NCBI GenBank assembly: GCA_037042915.1
Contig: CM073193.1
Span: forward strand, 434,001-498,000
DNA: 64,000 nt
Direction of reading: 5' to 3'
From: Auricularia sp. M13
Lineage: Eukaryota > Basidiomycota > Agaricomycetes > Auriculariales > Auriculariaceae
This document shows positions 36,491 through 48,277 of the stretch, in pieces. Within the stretch, counting starts at the first letter, position 1. The number at the start of each line of letters is the position of its first letter. The notes beneath the pieces were generated by a model, which had not been told where the DNA came from, did not search any database, and saw only the letters and a program-made list of their open reading frames with translations. A program made the translations under genes and the position numbers.

Positions 36491-37744
36491 CTACATATTC
36501 GGCATCATCTTGAAGATATCGTCTGCGGTGAAAAATTGCACTGGATGGATACCTGATCGTGAAATCCCTGGACCCCTGATCACGAATACGCCTCTTCGAC
36601 CATGGCGCAGCATGGCGAAGCAAACGGGCCCAAAAAGCGCGTACAGTACGCCCAAGCCGAGACTAAGCAGGCCTCTTCCCACGGAAGTTGTCCATATCAG
36701 TTTCATCGTAGCCCATACCAACCGCAGGGCTTTGAACAAGATGAAAGCAAGAAGGCAGACACCCGCTAGAATAAGAGCAATGACTATGCATTCCACCAGA
36801 AGGCTCGTCTTTTCGGAACCAGGCGTGTCGCGGGAGGCTGGTCGGGGAGGGTCCTGTTGACGAGGAGGGACAGGGATTTCTGCATCCACGGGTACGTCGT
36901 CGGCTGGGAATGCAGGCTGGTTATCACGCGGCCGCGCACGCGTATCGGCAGCGTCTGCAGGTTGATCCCTGCCAGTGTGCGGTTCGCGGCGACGTGGACC
37001 CGGAGGCGGGTCGTGCTCCTCGGGCTCGTCGCCCATCTGCACGTGGACGCTGTCGCACTGCTCGCAGTAGACGAAGTGCATGCCTCTCCCAGCGAAGAAG
37101 CGCAACATATCTTCCATATCCCTGAACCTTGTGGCGCGTCGGCGTTCTTTCTCCCTGCGGCGCGCGTTGCGCTCCGCGTGGTCTTTAGCGCGTTGCCGCG
37201 CCTGCCGATCTTCGTACTCGCGCTGGCGGCGTTGCTTACGCGTTTCGTTGGGCGCAGGAGTGCGTGGTCGGAAAGGCGGCGGGTCGTCGTACTCGAAATC
37301 GTCGCGATCGTCGTTCGTGAAGAAACCAGGGTTGAAGGCCGCGAACCCGCCGCGGCGCTCATTGTCGTATGCCGCGCGGTCCTGTGCATTTCCTAGTACC
37401 TCATAAGCCTCGGCGACCACTCGCAACAATGTCAGTAAACTATCTGAATGTTCAGTGGATTTCATTTTTACGTTTGAAAGCGTCCTCCGCTCCAGGCGCA
37501 GCGTTCTTGTCAGGATGAAGTTGAAGCGCAAGCTGCAGTTTCTAAAATGAATACCGGAAACTAAGATGAACAAAAAGTGATCTCGACGTGCCAGTTTAAA
37601 CGCTCTCTTGATTTCCGCCTCGCTCGCCTGCTCGTCAACTTCCAGAATCTCGTAATACGCGTCTTGCCGGAGGCCGCAGACGCGTTGGGCGACGGCCAGC
37701 TGCTCTGGCGTGAATGGGCGTGCGCCGCCGTGAGGCCCAGGCAT
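36491..37744 (-). CDS. J-domain protein 1 of cluster, membrane-anchored
   Basis: Exons 37744-37592, 37532-37472 and 37419-36491 give 380 aa. N-terminal J domain: 'FTPEQLAVAQRVCGLRQDAYYEILEV', then exon 2 with 'LALQLHPDKN' (intact HPD), then 'VAEAYEVLGNAQDRAAYD'. Next come a basic, coiled-coil-like region (NETRKQRRQREYEDRQARQR...), the module 'GMHFVYCEQCDSVHVQMG' with a CxxC, a Pro-rich linker, and two hydrophobic segments ('LLVECIVIALILAGVCLLAF', 'LLSLGLGVLYALFGPVCFAM'). It should recruit and stimulate Hsp70 at a membrane. The first intron must start GC (37591/37590) to keep the frame that the other three cluster genes show. Confidence 0.8.
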   Translation of the reverse strand: MPGPHGGARPFTPEQLAVAQRVCGLRQDAYYEILEVDEQASEAEIKRAFKLARRDHFLFILVSGIHFRNCSLRFNFILTRTLRLERRTLSNVKMKSTEHSDSLLTLLRVVAEAYEVLGNAQDRAAYDNERRGGFAAFNPGFFTNDDRDDFEYDDPPPFRPRTPAPNETRKQRRQREYEDRQARQRAKDHAERNARRREKERRRATRFRDMEDMLRFFAGRGMHFVYCEQCDSVHVQMGDEPEEHDPPPGPRRREPHTGRDQPADAADTRARPRDNQPAFPADDVPVDAEIPVPPRQQDPPRPASRDTPGSEKTSLLVECIVIALILAGVCLLAFILFKALRLVWATMKLIWTTSVGRGLLSLGLGVLYALFGPVCFAMLRHGRRGVFVIRGPGISRSGIHPVQFFTADDIFKMMPNM

Positions 37745-37948
37745 GGTGGCGGTCGGGTCCTTTATGGCATGAGCATCCCACAAAGTGCTTCGTCGACTAC
37801 TGAAATGGCGAGTTATTCAGGTTCTTGCGAAGGAGTTCAACGACTGGAACCCCTTTTGACTCAACATCACTTGGGATGACACTGTCGATTGTGGGTGCGT
37901 CAGATTTCAGATGTTCTTGGTGCAATAGATTCCTCCCAGACCAAGATT

Positions 37949-38810
37949 TTATAGCAAAACAAGATATAGAATGAATAGGCAGGCTGAGATCACTAGTCCT
38001 GCAATCCAGCTCTGGCTGAGGTCTGTCCAGGTTGAAGTTGTGGACGAAGATTGGCGGTGCGTCTGTTGAAACGTTTGAAAGGAAGCTCCGGGATGAATCT
38101 GATCGAGTCGGTCGCCTTCGAAGAGGACATGTATCGTGTTGCAGCGAGGGCAGTAGAAGAGCTGCGCTCCCATTTGCGCGAGGCGGTTCAGCACGTCCTG
38201 GGCGCTGCGACCCTGCCATTCCGCGCGTCGTGCCGCGCGCGCGGCCTCCTGCTCAGCCCGCTGACGATCGAGCTTCTCTTTGTATTTGCGGTTACGGCGC
38301 TTCTTCCGCGACTGCGGCGCTTGCGGAGGCGACGGTGCCCGAGGCGGTGGCCGCGGCGGGTGAGGTGTCCAGTTGCTGGCGTTGCCTGACTGCGACGTCG
38401 AGGCAAAGGATCCTTGGAATGTGTCGAAGCCTGCCGCATCGTATGCTGCCCTTGAGGATGCATCGCGCAGTACCTCCCAAGCCTCCGCAATGACTAGCAG
38501 GATTATCATCCTTTCAACGGAATAGGATATCAGAAGCGGTCAGCTCACGCTTGAAAGCTTCCTCGGCACCAGGAGCAGAGTTCTTGTCGGGATGGAGCTG
38601 CAAGGCCAACTACGACTCTCGATCAGCACACTTCTCAACACTCAGCGATGAACGATTGACCGACTGGAATGCCCTCCGTATCTCCGTGATACTAGCCTGC
38701 GCCTGAACGCCCAAAATGGCATAGTAGGTGCCTTGGCGGAGCGCGCTGACTCGTCGCGCAATGGTTGCCTGCTCAGCTGTCCATGTGCGACCGTTCCTAG
38801 TGTAGGACAT
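37949..38810 (-). CDS. J-domain protein 2 of cluster, tail-anchored
   Basis: Exons 38810-38661, 38609-38549 and 38493-37949 give 251 aa. J domain: 'WTAEQATIARRVSALRQ', 'LALQLHPDKNSAPGAEEAF' (intact HPD), 'IAEAWEVLRDASSRAAYD'. A Pro-rich spacer and a basic helix (KKRRNRKYKEKLDRQRAEQE) follow, then 'GAQLFYCPRCNTIHVLFEGD' with CxxC, and a C-terminal hydrophobic anchor (WIAGLVISACLFILYLVLL). Same layout as protein 1 but with one tail anchor. Exon 2 is 61 nt, as in its neighbours. Confidence 0.8.
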
Positions 38811-39114
38811 GGGGGCAGAAGCTAAGCATTAGAGTTCAGTCAACTGGAAGGATCCACTGCGTTCTGTCGTGGCCAGCCAATGGCGTTGCTGAAGAGCCGA
38901 AGTCGCCGTCAGGGTCAGGGGAGGACATGACGGAAATAATCCCGCGATCCGATTCCACTCACTCACCGCCACGGGATTCATGACTGAATCGGTGATCCAG
39001 ATTTTCACACGCTGCGTTGACGGAGACATAGCCGTAAATTCTGACGTTCAACGCGAGGTAAGGCTACAACAAACGCTTCTGCTCTAATGTAAGGAAAGGT
39101 ACATCGGTACATAG

Positions 39115-39742
39115 CTAATGCATTTCGACGATATACGCCTCGGCGTCGTTGTACATATACGCATAGAGCAGTGCAATCATCTGGTTGCGCATCTGGCGGA
39201 GCTCCTGCGCCTCTTGCCATGCGCGCAGCACGGCGTCCATCTGCGCCTGGCGACGCTCCTCAAAATGGCGCGCGAGATACTCGAACTGAGCCTCCTCGGA
39301 AGGGGCACTGAAATTGTATGCTGGGTCGTTGGATGCGCGACCGCGTTGGAGGTCGTATGCAGAGCGCCTAGCCGGGTCTCGGAGGACCTCCCAAGCTTCC
39401 TGGACCACTGCACAGTGAATGTGTATGAGACCAGCATCAGACACGGTACTGTAGCGGTGCGCACGTTTGGCGGCCTCGGTAGCACACGGCGCGGGGTTAT
39501 GGTTGGGGTGGACGAGCTTTATCGTCTACAGATGAGATAGGCTCAGTGTCAATCACCCGGCTGGCAAGGTGATCAGGCTGAGGACTCACGTCGATGAATG
39601 CCTGTCTCACTTCCCTCGGGCTCGCGTGTACTTCGACACCGAGGACGTCGTAATGCGCGCTCGGCCCGATGGCACAGACGCGTGCGACGTTGGCGAGCTG
39701 CTCAGGGGTGGGTTCACGTTGGGGCGGGGTGGGGTTGTCCAT
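39115..39742 (-). CDS. J-like protein 3 of cluster, degenerate HPD
   Basis: Exons 39742-39590, 39525-39465 and 39407-39115 give 168 aa. The frame 'PTPEQLANVARVCAIGPSAH' + 'YDVLGVEVHASPREVRQAF' is a J-domain start. The 61-nt exon 2 encodes 'TIKLVHPNHNPAPCATEAAK', where the neighbours have LALQLHPDKN; HPD is replaced by HPN. Exon 3 is 'VVQEAWEVLRDPARRSAYD', then a short Gln/Met-rich helix and 'AEAYIVEMH'. No CxxC and no membrane segment. Without HPD it is unlikely to stimulate Hsp70 ATPase; a regulatory role or decay after duplication is possible. The frame is otherwise open and splice sites are intact. Confidence 0.75.
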
Positions 39743-40865
39743 GCCGGGTCTATTGGCTTGTGGCAAGTGGGAAGCGAGGACGGCGGAAGTCGAGACGAGA
39801 GACACGGCTTTAAGCAGGCAAGCACGGGGCCAACTTTATTTGGCATGCTGGATGGCGTCAACGGTCCAAGGCTGGCGATGTTCTGAATCCAAGCAGTCTA
39901 CAATATATATGCCACGCCCGAATTTGGAGCTGAAGAGTAAGGCCCACAGTGGGCTAATCCGAATTGATTGGAGGTGGAGATTGAGATCGACCTTGACGGA
40001 TATTTCGACCCAGTGCTTCCGCATGCGTACGGCCCACGGGAAGAGCAAACGGCAAAGTGAGCACAGATCGTTGCACAAAGAGGTGTCTAGATAGCGGTGT
40101 ATCATCCAAGAGCCCGGAATGTCGTGATCAGGAGACGGCGGTATGCCAGGGCTCAGCGCTCGTGATCGGAGGAAGGCAACGCCGTATGGATTAGCCCACC
40201 CCCCAGCCGTTCAGCTGCTGCCAGTATCTTCCCCAAACCGCGCAAGGTCAGTCAGGGTAGTCAAGGCCATGGGTGTATTGAGCGAGAAAGAGAGGATGTG
40301 TCACCAATGCCAGTGGGATCTCATTTGGGGCTGGCGTGGCATGGGATGCATGGGGCTGCGCCGTGGGGACATATCGGCGTAGAGTTCAAGGCAACGCCGC
40401 ATTAGACCACCAGCGCAAGTGGATACGAAGAATGGTCACTTTGAGCCTGAAAGCTTGAAGTTTGAAAAAGCAGTCATGGTGCAGAGCAAGCAGCAGGTAA
40501 ACAACCTTCAATAAAGCCTCATCGTCGACTCCGGCGTCCAGCGACACCGCAGTGGAGTAATTGTAATGTATCTATGGCGCTGGAAGGTGCTATTTACCCG
40601 CGACGAAAGCACAGAGGTAAGTATCATACTCGAGACGAACCCCAGATTACAGTGAAAAGAATCAATGGTGGACGCGACGGTCGTGATGGTGGTGCAATGG
40701 CGAAGGAAACTAGATACAGTACTTGTTACAGACAAAAATCGGACTGAGGGTGGGATGCCTGTGCCGTACGTGAATGCGTGAAGTACAGTCGAAGATTGTC
40801 TCCGACCCTGAAGGAAGCTGGCGTCGCATCCGGCTGCCTCGCATTCGCATTGCCAAATGCAAAAG
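39743..40865. other. Intergenic within the J cluster
   Basis: About 1.1 kb between J proteins 3 and 4. An AT-rich 'caatatatatgcc' at about 39900 may be a promoter element for protein 3. No gene seen; short frames only. Confidence 0.4.
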
Positions 40866-41552
40866 CTAGTCCCTCATGACGATATATACCCTTCCGTTCT
40901 GGTCGCGCACGAAACGGACACCGATGGCGTCGAGCCAGCTGTAGATGTCGCCGCGCGCCTCGCGCCTCCGCTCGCGCTCGAGCTGGCGCTGGCGGCGCTC
41001 GGCCTCCTCCTTGGCCTTGCGCAGCGCCTGACGCTCTTCGTACTCGCGCTGCCGGCGCTGCTTGCGCGTCTCGTTAGGCGGCGGCGTGCGCGGGCGGAAG
41101 GTCGGTATCGGGGGCTCCTCGTACGCGTCGCGGTATGGCTGCCGGTCGTGGTTGAATTTGTTGAAAGAAGATTCGAAAGTTCTTTGGCGGTCGTACACTG
41201 AGCGGCGGTACGGGTCGCTGAGCACCTCCCATGCCTCTGCAAGCACTGCGCTCCAAGTTAGATAAATAAGAAGCGACACGGACACGAATAAATATTACAT
41301 TTGAAGGCCTCTTCTGCGGCTGGCGCGGGATTCTTGTCTGGGTGAAGTTGTAATGCTAACTGTCACGACGTGAGCAGCTGAAGGATAGGCACTGAAAGGA
41401 CTTACTGTCTTGAACGCCTGCTTCATTTCGTTGAGGTCCGCGCTAGCCTTGACGCCTAGCACTTCATAATGTGCGCCTCGCCCCTGCGCGCAGATGCGCT
41501 CGACGATGGCCAGCTGCTCAGGGGTGTAGGGACGTGCGCTATCGCATTCCAT
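40866..41552 (-). CDS. J-domain protein 4 of cluster, soluble
   Basis: Exons 41552-41406, 41359-41299 and 41245-40866 give 195 aa. J domain: 'YTPEQLAIVERICAQGRGAH' + 'YEVLGVKASADLNEMKQAF', then 'LALQLHPDKNPAPAAEEAFK' (intact HPD), then 'LAEAWEVLSDPYRRSVYD'. A basic, Arg/Glu-rich coiled-coil region (NETRKQRRQREYEERQALRK...) closely resembles that of protein 1. The C-terminus 'GVRFVRDQNGRVYIVMRD' aligns with the CxxC module of proteins 1 and 2, but the cysteines are lost and the chain stops there, without an anchor. Likely a soluble Hsp70 co-chaperone. Confidence 0.8.
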
Positions 41553-42987
41553 AGCAAAAACGATGGTCGGGGAGGCCGTAGAAGGTGGAAGCGAGAGGCA
41601 AGCCTGGGTCCAAGCAGCTCGGGCCTAACCTTTGTCTGAATGTGGCGTCAGAAGCGCCGCGGAATCAGAAGCACGTGCAAACTCCGCCTTGTTCCGTTTT
41701 TTTGCAATCAAAGGATCGCAAGGATGTGAGACCTGGATGAGTCGTGCAGTTTGAATGCCTGCCGCCAGTGAATGGTCCTGAAGAGCTGGCGACAAGCAAG
41801 CAGGCCTGCGCATCGTGTTGACCCTGACTTACCTCGCGGCCTCATGCAGGCAAGAAGTGACGCACTGAGTTCTTCATGGTTTAACAAGTTATAAATAGAC
41901 ATATCCCCCGACGGGCTAATTAGTGCTTGAACGTCGGTCCCACGAATCAGCTTAATCGTGAAAACCTTCTGCTCTCTTCTTGCTCTCGTCCGCGCTTTAC
42001 CCTGCAGTTACTGACCAGTCATTTCAATGAAAAAATAGCGTATAAAAGAGTTGAGCCACTATTTTCATAAGCAGATATTGAAGCATTTGAGGCAGGATCC
42101 TTTTTGCCGCCGGTCGGAGTTTGCACGTTCACATCATCGGTCGCGCTTGTGGCTGTGCTAACTAACTTAGGAGCATAAAGAGCGCCCTCTCAAAAACTGG
42201 AATTTGCACTTTCTTCCCCGCGCTTTACCGCCGCCCAAACTGCTATGTCTGCAATTTGTTCTGATTCTCCGCGTAATCCAGTCTGCCACTCGTGCCTGAA
42301 CGATGCCTACTGTGCCCCATACACGGATTCTGCTCAGGATGCGCGACAAAAACTTTCCTGATGCGCTGGATATTAGCTTGAGGCTTACAAAGTGTCCCGC
42401 GCCATGCTTCCTTGATATATTCAGACTGGCCTGCTTTCTATTCCCTTGTCGTATCAACTGCAGCGCCTTTGGGACCGTTCTCAACCGTGCTCTACTCAAT
42501 GATATGGCGCGCACCACACCCCAGGGCGTGTATAGCGCACCAATTATCAGAATTTGTCGTTCCCTGCGCGCCGCCCGCGGCCCCGTATCACAACTCAACC
42601 ATTTCGGCCTCACGTTGCCGCCTGTTGCTCTGCGGAAGGAGAGGCCTCTTCCAAATATGTTTGACTGTAACCGAAAGCACTAGCCAGTAATTACTGTTAG
42701 TTCGAGCCAAAACCTGATCCCAGCGGCGATCCTCAAGGTGCTCATGTACTTCAGCAGTCGGCGGTCAGATGCGGTACGTTTTCTTGTGCGTTTTGCACAC
42801 AGTTTTTAGCTCAATGCTCAGCATTTGCCTTGGTACATGCTGTACAGTGTTCTGCTTTTGCTATTTATTTCATTATTTCTGCCAGAATGCCGTCATGCGG
42901 ACAAACGCTCCGCGGCGCCGAAGTTCTGGCGTAAAGCAATCCGCGAATCTCGGGCCGGATCTTCCACTTCCTTGTCCCTTTACCACC
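41553..42987. other. Intergenic, no supported gene
   Basis: 1.4 kb, relatively AT-rich, between the divergently transcribed J protein 4 and the dehydrogenase. Open frames at 42167-42683 on both strands lack domains and splice logic. A 'gcgtataaaagag' TATA-like box is at about 42039-42051. Confidence 0.4.
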
Positions 42988-44879
<1,892 letters not shown>

Positions 44880-45804
44880 AAGAAGTGTGCGTGCCGTCAA
44901 CTTTGTACCGAGAATAAAAATGAACTCTGTCCAATCTGTACTCCATTTTGCGTACGCGTGTTGCTGCATTGGCGGCCTGTGGCAGGGACAACGGAAGAAA
45001 GTGCGGACGTCGAAAGCGTGTTCCGGCATTTTTTCACTTCCTTGTCATCACGTACGTGCACACTGCTCATTCGCTTTGCTTCTGGGCAGAGTTACACTCC
45101 GCCATTACGCACTTCCAATTGTGAACACGCCGCTCCGAGCACCAGGGTTCATAGGAACCGGTGGTAGAGAAAAGCTCACGCGGCCGCTAGCGCTGAACGC
45201 TGCTCTGAAACTCGAGCATCAAGCAGGCTTGAAGCTCGAATAGGCAAGTCCGGCTGCCTTGCAGAGTCTACCCGGATGTTGTGACGTTCTGGGCAGCACG
45301 AGATCACGTTCAGGGCGTGCACCGCGATCCGCTTGCACAACATTGTCTCGTTCTGGCTTGCTCTTTCCCTACTGCTGTTCTGCGACTTCACGAGCCGCTT
45401 TTGAGACCGATGACTCTGAAGGTTGCTCGGCGCTCAGAATTTGGCATGCTGCCATCGGTTGCTCAGACACGTAGGTACCGGCGCATTCAGGTCCAGGCAT
45501 GACTCCTGTGCCGGTTTCAAGCTTAATGATTCAGTTCACTCGGCGCTGCATCCCTGGTACCTTGCTCTGGTGCATACCACCCCGATTCTCCTCAACAGAT
45601 AACCCAAGGCCTTGCACGCTGCTTCATTAATCTTTCTCAGGATCCAGGGTACCTGGAAGTTTCACAGCTCAGACTCTTTCAACGGTGCCGGTGAGACAGC
45701 TCCGGATGCACACTGGCAGGCCATGGGCGCTGACACTGACAGATGTTTGCAAATGCAAGCTGGATAAAAGCGGTATACAGTCTTATCTTCAACTCCCCCA
45801 CGCC
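44880..45804. other. Intergenic; its middle is duplicated upstream of the second secreted gene
   Basis: From about 44990 ('acggaagaaagtgcggacg') the sequence is related to that from about 47836, showing that the duplication which made the two secreted-protein genes included their upstream regions. A TATA-like 'gctggataaaagcggtat' lies about 30-45 nt before the ATG at 45805 and recurs before 48278. Confidence 0.6.
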
Positions 45805-47743
45805 ATGCTTTCGCCCACATCGCTCGTACTGCTGTCGGTAGTTTCTTACGCGGTGACCACCGTTGGGGCGGCAAATGCGCCTGATCCCTGCACTGTCAAG
45901 GCCTGGGTTCGGGCTGACGACCTCTCGCCGAACGCTATCTCACATGGTACGTCGTGCAGTGAATCCGACATGACTCGAACTGATGCCTCTCAGGCGAGCT
46001 GAAGGTCAAGCTGATCCAACCGTGCCCGAACACCGTCAAGTCCGTGACTTTGCGTCTGAGGCTCGATGAATACGCCGAGGAGTCCACTGTCTCGTACGTC
46101 TTCCGCGTCATCAAATCGTCGTTCGTCTTACAATGGCCTTAATTATGATACAGCAACAAGACGACTTCCGGAGACTTTTGGGACTGGCAGGGCGACGCGC
46201 CCATGGCAGAATGGATCTCGACGAAGCATAAACGCACGGCTTGGAAGATTGAAAAGACGCTCACCGCTGGCAAGTTGCCCCTCCCCCAAACAGAATGTTT
46301 CCAGCTGACCCCATCTGGTAGATGGCGCCCTGGATGGTCAGGACTGGGAATCCGGCGCCGTGTTCCCCTTCTCCGTGGTCTCTCCCAATGTCGACTATCC
46401 GGCTGGCATCTATCCTCTCATATTCAGCGGCCCGAGAACGGTCAGTCATGGCGTTATCCCGCATTTAATGTCTCCTAACGACCTTAGGAAACGCACCGGA
46501 CCGTATATGGCCTCGGATATCGCTATACAGCGCTTGTCACGATGACAGGGCCAAACGGAATCCTGGCCAAGGACGTCGAAGTGCCAGCCGGCTTTTCAGC
46601 ATTTCGCCCAACAGCTGCGATGAACGCCGCAGGTGACGCGGCCCCCCACGAAGTTACCGTTGAGGCGATCGCAAAGAGAGACCGATGGAGCCCAAGATGT
46701 GTGGAGGAAGGGAAAGGAATGGAAGACGATGTTGACGCATTGCGCAAGGACGTCAAAAGGATGACGCTCCGTGTTACGCTGCCGCATGGCGGATATCTGG
46801 TGCAAGGTATGTCGCTGGTCTAGTCTGGTTATTCGAACTGTTTTTGACCGTTGATTTAGGGAGTACATCCGATGTCACTGTCACCATCGTAAGCGGCGGC
46901 AGCCCCGATGGCTCAACGTCCACCACCGTGTCTGGCTTCCTTGAACTAGGTGTGGCCCTGACTTCATCGACTCACAAGAAGCAGAATTCATGCGACAACG
47001 ATGACGACGACAACGACTGCTATCTCTGGAACAGACATCACTTCAATTTCAAAGAAATCTACGCTGATATGTGGCGGCCCACGACTGGTGACTGTGACAT
47101 GTTCGAGCGGCCAATCACCAAACCTCTTCAAGTCAAAGTTCCAGCTTCCTTCCCTCGTACAGCTCCGACCGCTGGGAGTGCCCCTTACGATGCACCATTT
47201 CGCATTGAGGCATCACTTGGAATTTCTGTGACAGAGTCCTACGACACGCCGCACATGAATTCTCTCGAGGACTATGGCGTATACGTGGAAGGAGAACGTC
47301 GCAAAGCGCCAGCAACTGAGGTTGGCTGGGAGTTCGGCGCATGCGATCGCTCGATGTACCACAAGCGCTCCTATATCGTTCGGATTCCTGTCAGCATCAA
47401 AGGCACGCCGGGCATCGCAGCGCATGACGAACCTGCGACGCACTACCTCGATAACGGAGGACGCGTGCCTGTGCCGCGCATCATGACTGGGCATCTCAGC
47501 AGCCTTGCTGGGATCTCGTTCGACATAGCGGATCCTGTCTCAGTTCGCGATACAGCAACCGTCCCTGCATCAATTCAAGGGGGCAGAGACGTATTTGGAA
47601 GGTTCCGTGGCAGGGAGGCTGTAGACGCGAAGGCCGGGCACTATGTCGGTGCTCTATGGCAGAGCAAATTGCACGGGCCGAGGGCCAGTCCCGCGACTCT
47701 CCTACGGAAGATGACTTCTGATCAGGTCGTTTTTCAAGTGTAG
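45805..47743 (+). CDS. Secreted arrestin-like protein, copy 1
   Basis: Exons 45805-45946, 45994-46093, 46154-46269, 46322-46440, 46488-46806 and 46860-47743 give 559 aa. The signal peptide is MLSPTSLVLLSVVSYAVTTV. Then come 'GELKVKL...VTLRLRLDEY', 'EWISTKHKRTAWKIEKTL', 'AVFPFSVVSPNVDYPAGI' and 'LGYRYTALVTM', which together resemble the arrestin N-domain pattern (paired strands, fpFsf.lP, then Y.l.a.v). The second half ('LRVTLPHGGYLVQGSTSDVT') would be the second sheet domain. An acidic insert (DNDDDDNDC) interrupts it. There is no C-terminal membrane segment. The third intron must begin GCAAGT (46270) to keep frame. Function unknown; the arrestin relation is inferred from pattern only. Confidence 0.65.
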
Positions 47744-48277
47744 AGGCCGATGTTGTCGTAGTGGAAATTTTCGCCGATGTATACATGTCCAAAACCATAT
47801 GTTGCTGCCTTGTCGGTTTGACGCTCACAAGAATAACGGAAGAAAGTGCGGACGTTGAAAGCGTGTTACGGTCATTTTTCTCTTTCCTTACCGGCACGAC
47901 CGTGCAGCCATTGCTTTCTCGCTTGCTGACTTGAAGGATGAATCCTGTCATTCTGCTTCCTACCTGAAGCCAGCCGCTCGGAGCTTCAGGTTCAACAGGA
48001 AGGCGAACCGGCGTGCGCTTCCGCTTCAACTCAGAGGCGATGGCGCTGAAAGCTCTGGTTCATACGACTCTTATGCCCCTTTGCATACCCCACGGCCTTC
48101 CAGTCGGTTTCGTTCATCTCAATTCAGGTTTCAGGATGCATGGACACCGCCCAGACGCTGTCGGTGCCGGTGTGACAGGCCCGGGTGCGCTGGTCATGGG
48201 CGCTGACACTGCCAGCAGATGTCAAGTGCAAGCTGGATAAAAGCGGTATGCAAGCCTATCGCCCGGCTCACCACGCC
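47744..48277. other. Intergenic between the duplicated secreted genes
   Basis: Carries the second copy of the upstream block and TATA-like element (48233-48248) described for 44880-45804. No other gene seen. Confidence 0.5.
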
